Source: Candidatus Poribacteria bacterium (GTDB lineage: Bacteria; Poribacteria; WGA-4E; WGA-3G). From it: a stretch of DNA of 64,000 bases. The stretch lies in assembly GCA_012270795.1 (NCBI GenBank), contig JAAXHO010000213.1:1-64000 (forward strand), read 5' to 3'. The notes below the pieces were generated by a model, which was not told the DNA's origin, ran no database searches, and worked only from the letters and a program-made list of their open reading frames with translations. The translations under genes were made by a program, and so were the position numbers. Below, piece by piece: positions 61,881 through 64,000 of the stretch (within the stretch, counting starts at the first letter, position 1; the number at the start of each line of letters is the position of its first letter).

Positions 61881-64000
61881 ATGACACCGGATATAGCGAT
61901 AGCTTGGTTATTAAGTAATCTAATCCTAATCGGTATTACACTTGTATGGGGTATTTTCAGGTATCGTCGCGGAATCTGGTATAGAAAATTAGTGCTGAAA
62001 TTTCAAGCATACCTCCTGTGGGGTATAGGCGTTATTGCCCTTATCAGCAGTTTCTATCCATTTGCATATCTCTATTCAGAACATCTCTGGTATTTTGAGG
62101 ACGTTGGCAATGCCGATGTTTTCTGGACTATAAGAAAAATAAAGTGGGGTCTTTTCGCTGGTTTTTTCTTTGTTGCTGTAGCATTTATGAATGTGAATGC
62201 TATAATAGCTAATCGTCTATGTCCTGAACCACGAGAGTTTTCACGTTGGACCCAGGAACGAACAAAATCCTTTCATCGGTCGCTTGTGGTTGGTACAGTC
62301 CTACTTGCTATTATTCTTGCTGTACCGATGATGTCCCTACATGACACCTTCATCCGTTTTTTTGAACGTCCCTCAGAACAAATTGAACCTTTCTTGTATG
62401 GAAAAGACCGTAACTTTTATCTATTTTCTTTTCCTGTTCATCAAGCGGTAAGCCTTTGGGTTCAAATACTGCTGTGGGTTACTTGTGCAGTTGTGGGTTT
62501 GCTTTACAACTTTTACTATCGGCGTGATGCACGTTCAATGGGACGCGTAAAAAGACATATCGTATTACACGGTAGTTTTTTATGGTTGATATTATTAGTT
62601 GTGGAGGTTTGGCGTAGCCATGTGCATCTCTGGAGCAAAGTATATACAAAATCCGCTACACCAACACTTAGCCACTTATTTGGTTTATTTTATATGGATG
62701 CACAACTGGAGTTATCCACACTGATTTATTGTGCAATTTTACTTGGTATTGGTGTGCTTCTCCTTGTTAATCTCTTCTGGAGAAGGCGGCTTTTATGGTA
62801 TGGGGCATTAGTTGTGTGGTGTGTTGGTTATCTTTCACTTATACATGTTTTTCCACGCGCAATACACTTTGCCAACGTTCAATCACATGACTTTATACCA
62901 GAAGAACAGCATCTACAAACGCACATCGATTCCACCCGTTCAGCATTTGACTTGAATGATATTATCCAAAGAAACTATACTGCTGGACCAGCTACTTTGG
63001 AATTAGTGAATAATGAGAAAAATAGAGAAGTATTGGAAAATGTTCAACTTTGGGACAGACGTGTCCTCTTTGATATACTCAGGGCAGAACATCTTGTTCG
63101 TCACCATAATTATCATCCATATACCGATATAGACAGATACAGGATTACAGTAACACCTAAAGAATCTGACAAGGAAAACAATGAAGAAACCCTACCAATA
63201 CAACAATACAGACAAGTCTTAATTGCAGCTCGTGAGATACAACCGGATCCTCAAGTCCAAGGTAGACGTGGTAATTGGGGTAAACGAAAACTTGGTTTTA
63301 CACACGGTTACGGTGTTTATGTTGCTCCTGCTAATGCAATTGATGAGAAAAACTCACCAGTTTTTTGGTCAGAAGTTAAACTTAACCCAACAAAGTTAAA
63401 AAATGAAACTGTTGCCACCTATCCAGAATTAGAAATAACACATCCACGTATTTACTACGGTGAGTTGACAAGTGATTATGTAATAGCAAAGACAAAAGCA
63501 AGTGAATATGATTATGAATCTGAAGTAACACTTACTGCGGGCAACGGAAATGAAGTTAAAGCAACGCCTGAAACCGATATAGATGCAGGATACCACTATG
63601 ATGGTATGGGGGGAGTTCAGTTATCAGGATGGTTCCGCCGCCTCTGTTTTTCAGTCCGTTTCCTCGATTTCCAAATAATATACAACAAGAATACAGTTCT
63701 ATTACCCGAAAGTAGAATCTTGTATTGGAGGAAAATTGGAACTCGACGTGGTCAGAAAGTAGTTTCTGACCGAATTTCGCGAATTGCTCCATTTCTTGAA
63801 TACGATCCTGATCCATATATAGTAATAGATAATGGCCAACTTTGGTGGATAGTAGATTTTTATATTACAAGTCAATGGTATCCGAATTCACAATTCTATG
63901 AAGATGACACTGCTGAAATACCCCCTAACTTACAAGATGCTGAAGTCCGATATAAGAAGTTCAATTATATACGTAATTCTGGTGTAGCAATTGTCAATGC
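61881..64000 (+). CDS. UPF0182 family membrane protein, partial (runs off window)
   Basis: ATG 61881 follows TGGAGACAAC. The frame stays open to the last base, so only the first ~706 residues are seen. The first ~340 have seven or so transmembrane helices (LLSNLILIGITLVWGIF, LWGIGVIALISSFYPFAYLY, LVVGTVLLAIILAVPMMSL), with FYLFSFPVHQAVSLWVQILL the typical UPF0182 segment. The large extracytoplasmic part has the family blocks LQTHIDSTRSAFDL, VQLWDRR, TYPELEITHPRIYYGEL, GGVQLSGWFRRL and YIRNSGVAIVN. UPF0182 proteins have no established function. It is monocistronic as far as seen. Confidence 0.9.
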   Translation, partial: MTPDIAIAWLLSNLILIGITLVWGIFRYRRGIWYRKLVLKFQAYLLWGIGVIALISSFYPFAYLYSEHLWYFEDVGNADVFWTIRKIKWGLFAGFFFVAVAFMNVNAIIANRLCPEPREFSRWTQERTKSFHRSLVVGTVLLAIILAVPMMSLHDTFIRFFERPSEQIEPFLYGKDRNFYLFSFPVHQAVSLWVQILLWVTCAVVGLLYNFYYRRDARSMGRVKRHIVLHGSFLWLILLVVEVWRSHVHLWSKVYTKSATPTLSHLFGLFYMDAQLELSTLIYCAILLGIGVLLLVNLFWRRRLLWYGALVVWCVGYLSLIHVFPRAIHFANVQSHDFIPEEQHLQTHIDSTRSAFDLNDIIQRNYTAGPATLELVNNEKNREVLENVQLWDRRVLFDILRAEHLVRHHNYHPYTDIDRYRITVTPKESDKENNEETLPIQQYRQVLIAAREIQPDPQVQGRRGNWGKRKLGFTHGYGVYVAPANAIDEKNSPVFWSEVKLNPTKLKNETVATYPELEITHPRIYYGELTSDYVIAKTKASEYDYESEVTLTAGNGNEVKATPETDIDAGYHYDGMGGVQLSGWFRRLCFSVRFLDFQIIYNKNTVLLPESRILYWRKIGTRRGQKVVSDRISRIAPFLEYDPDPYIVIDNGQLWWIVDFYITSQWYPNSQFYEDDTAEIPPNLQDAEVRYKKFNYIRNSGVAIVN

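Overview
The window is low-GC bacterial chromosome, single copy, with good Shine-Dalgarno sequences (AGGAGG or AAGGAG) before most starts and bacterial -35/-10 promoters. The gene set suggests Candidatus Poribacteria or a related sponge-associated or pelagic lineage. It has three Gfo/Idh/MocA oxidoreductases, a phytanoyl-CoA-dioxygenase-type oxygenase, an enolase-superfamily sugar-acid dehydratase, a formylglycine sulfatase, a DUF3500 protein, CBM9-like secreted proteins, two PorV/UPF0164 outer-membrane proteins beside large secreted proteins with C-terminal sorting-type domains, dockerin-type repeats and retropepsin-like genes. The taxon is inferred from this combination; no rRNA or tRNA gene is present to test it.

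Layout. 1-2 kb: tandem secreted carbohydrate-binding-like proteins, the second with a nonsense codon. 2-3.3 kb: nadA. 3.4-14.4 kb: a PorV-like barrel and a 3316-residue Ig-repeat surface protein. 14.6-19 kb: oxidoreductase, bifunctional NAD(P)HX repair enzyme, a coupled small gene, sugar-acid dehydratase. 19-20.4 kb: gene-free and repeat-rich. 20.4-23.6 kb: dioxygenase, small aspartic-protease pair, frameshifted sulfatase. 23.6-27.8 kb: second PorV-like barrel with a 1001-residue secreted partner. 27.8-37.4 kb: orphan HigA, glycosyltransferase 39, membrane protein, two Gfo/Idh/MocA enzymes, a nuclease-like/HTH protein, DUF3500, an orphan UPF0175 antitoxin and a broken secreted gene. 37.9-43 kb: two CBM9-like proteins (both damaged), a PQQ-type propeller and a secreted GATase-like protein. 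43.4-46.5 kb: compact operon cysC, FAH-family, D-threonine-aldolase-like, ybjQ. 46.7-52.3 kb: methyltransferase, two small proteins, groEL, HEAT/TPR protein. 52.6-64 kb: tandem peptide-type substrate-binding proteins (the second fused to a dockerin and broken), dusB, dapF, dapA, alpha/beta hydrolase, patatin, and a UPF0182 gene running off the window.

Much of the content looks aimed at capturing and breaking down sulfated or uronic/aldonic sugars: secreted binding proteins, a sulfatase, NAD-dependent sugar oxidoreductases, and dehydratase and FAH-type enzymes. Housekeeping genes (nadA, nnr, dusB, dapF, dapA, groEL) are scattered singly rather than in their usual operons.

Three themes stand out. 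(1) A C-terminal tail of the form K-L-x-x-T-W-G-x-L/I-K ends four secreted proteins of two unrelated fold types; in one it lies just out of frame behind an A-run. (2) Intergenic DNA is full of small inverted-repeat elements of at least four families, several ending within 15-50 bp of start codons. (3) At least seven genes carry frameshifts or in-frame stops, which means either genome decay or residual sequencing/assembly error.
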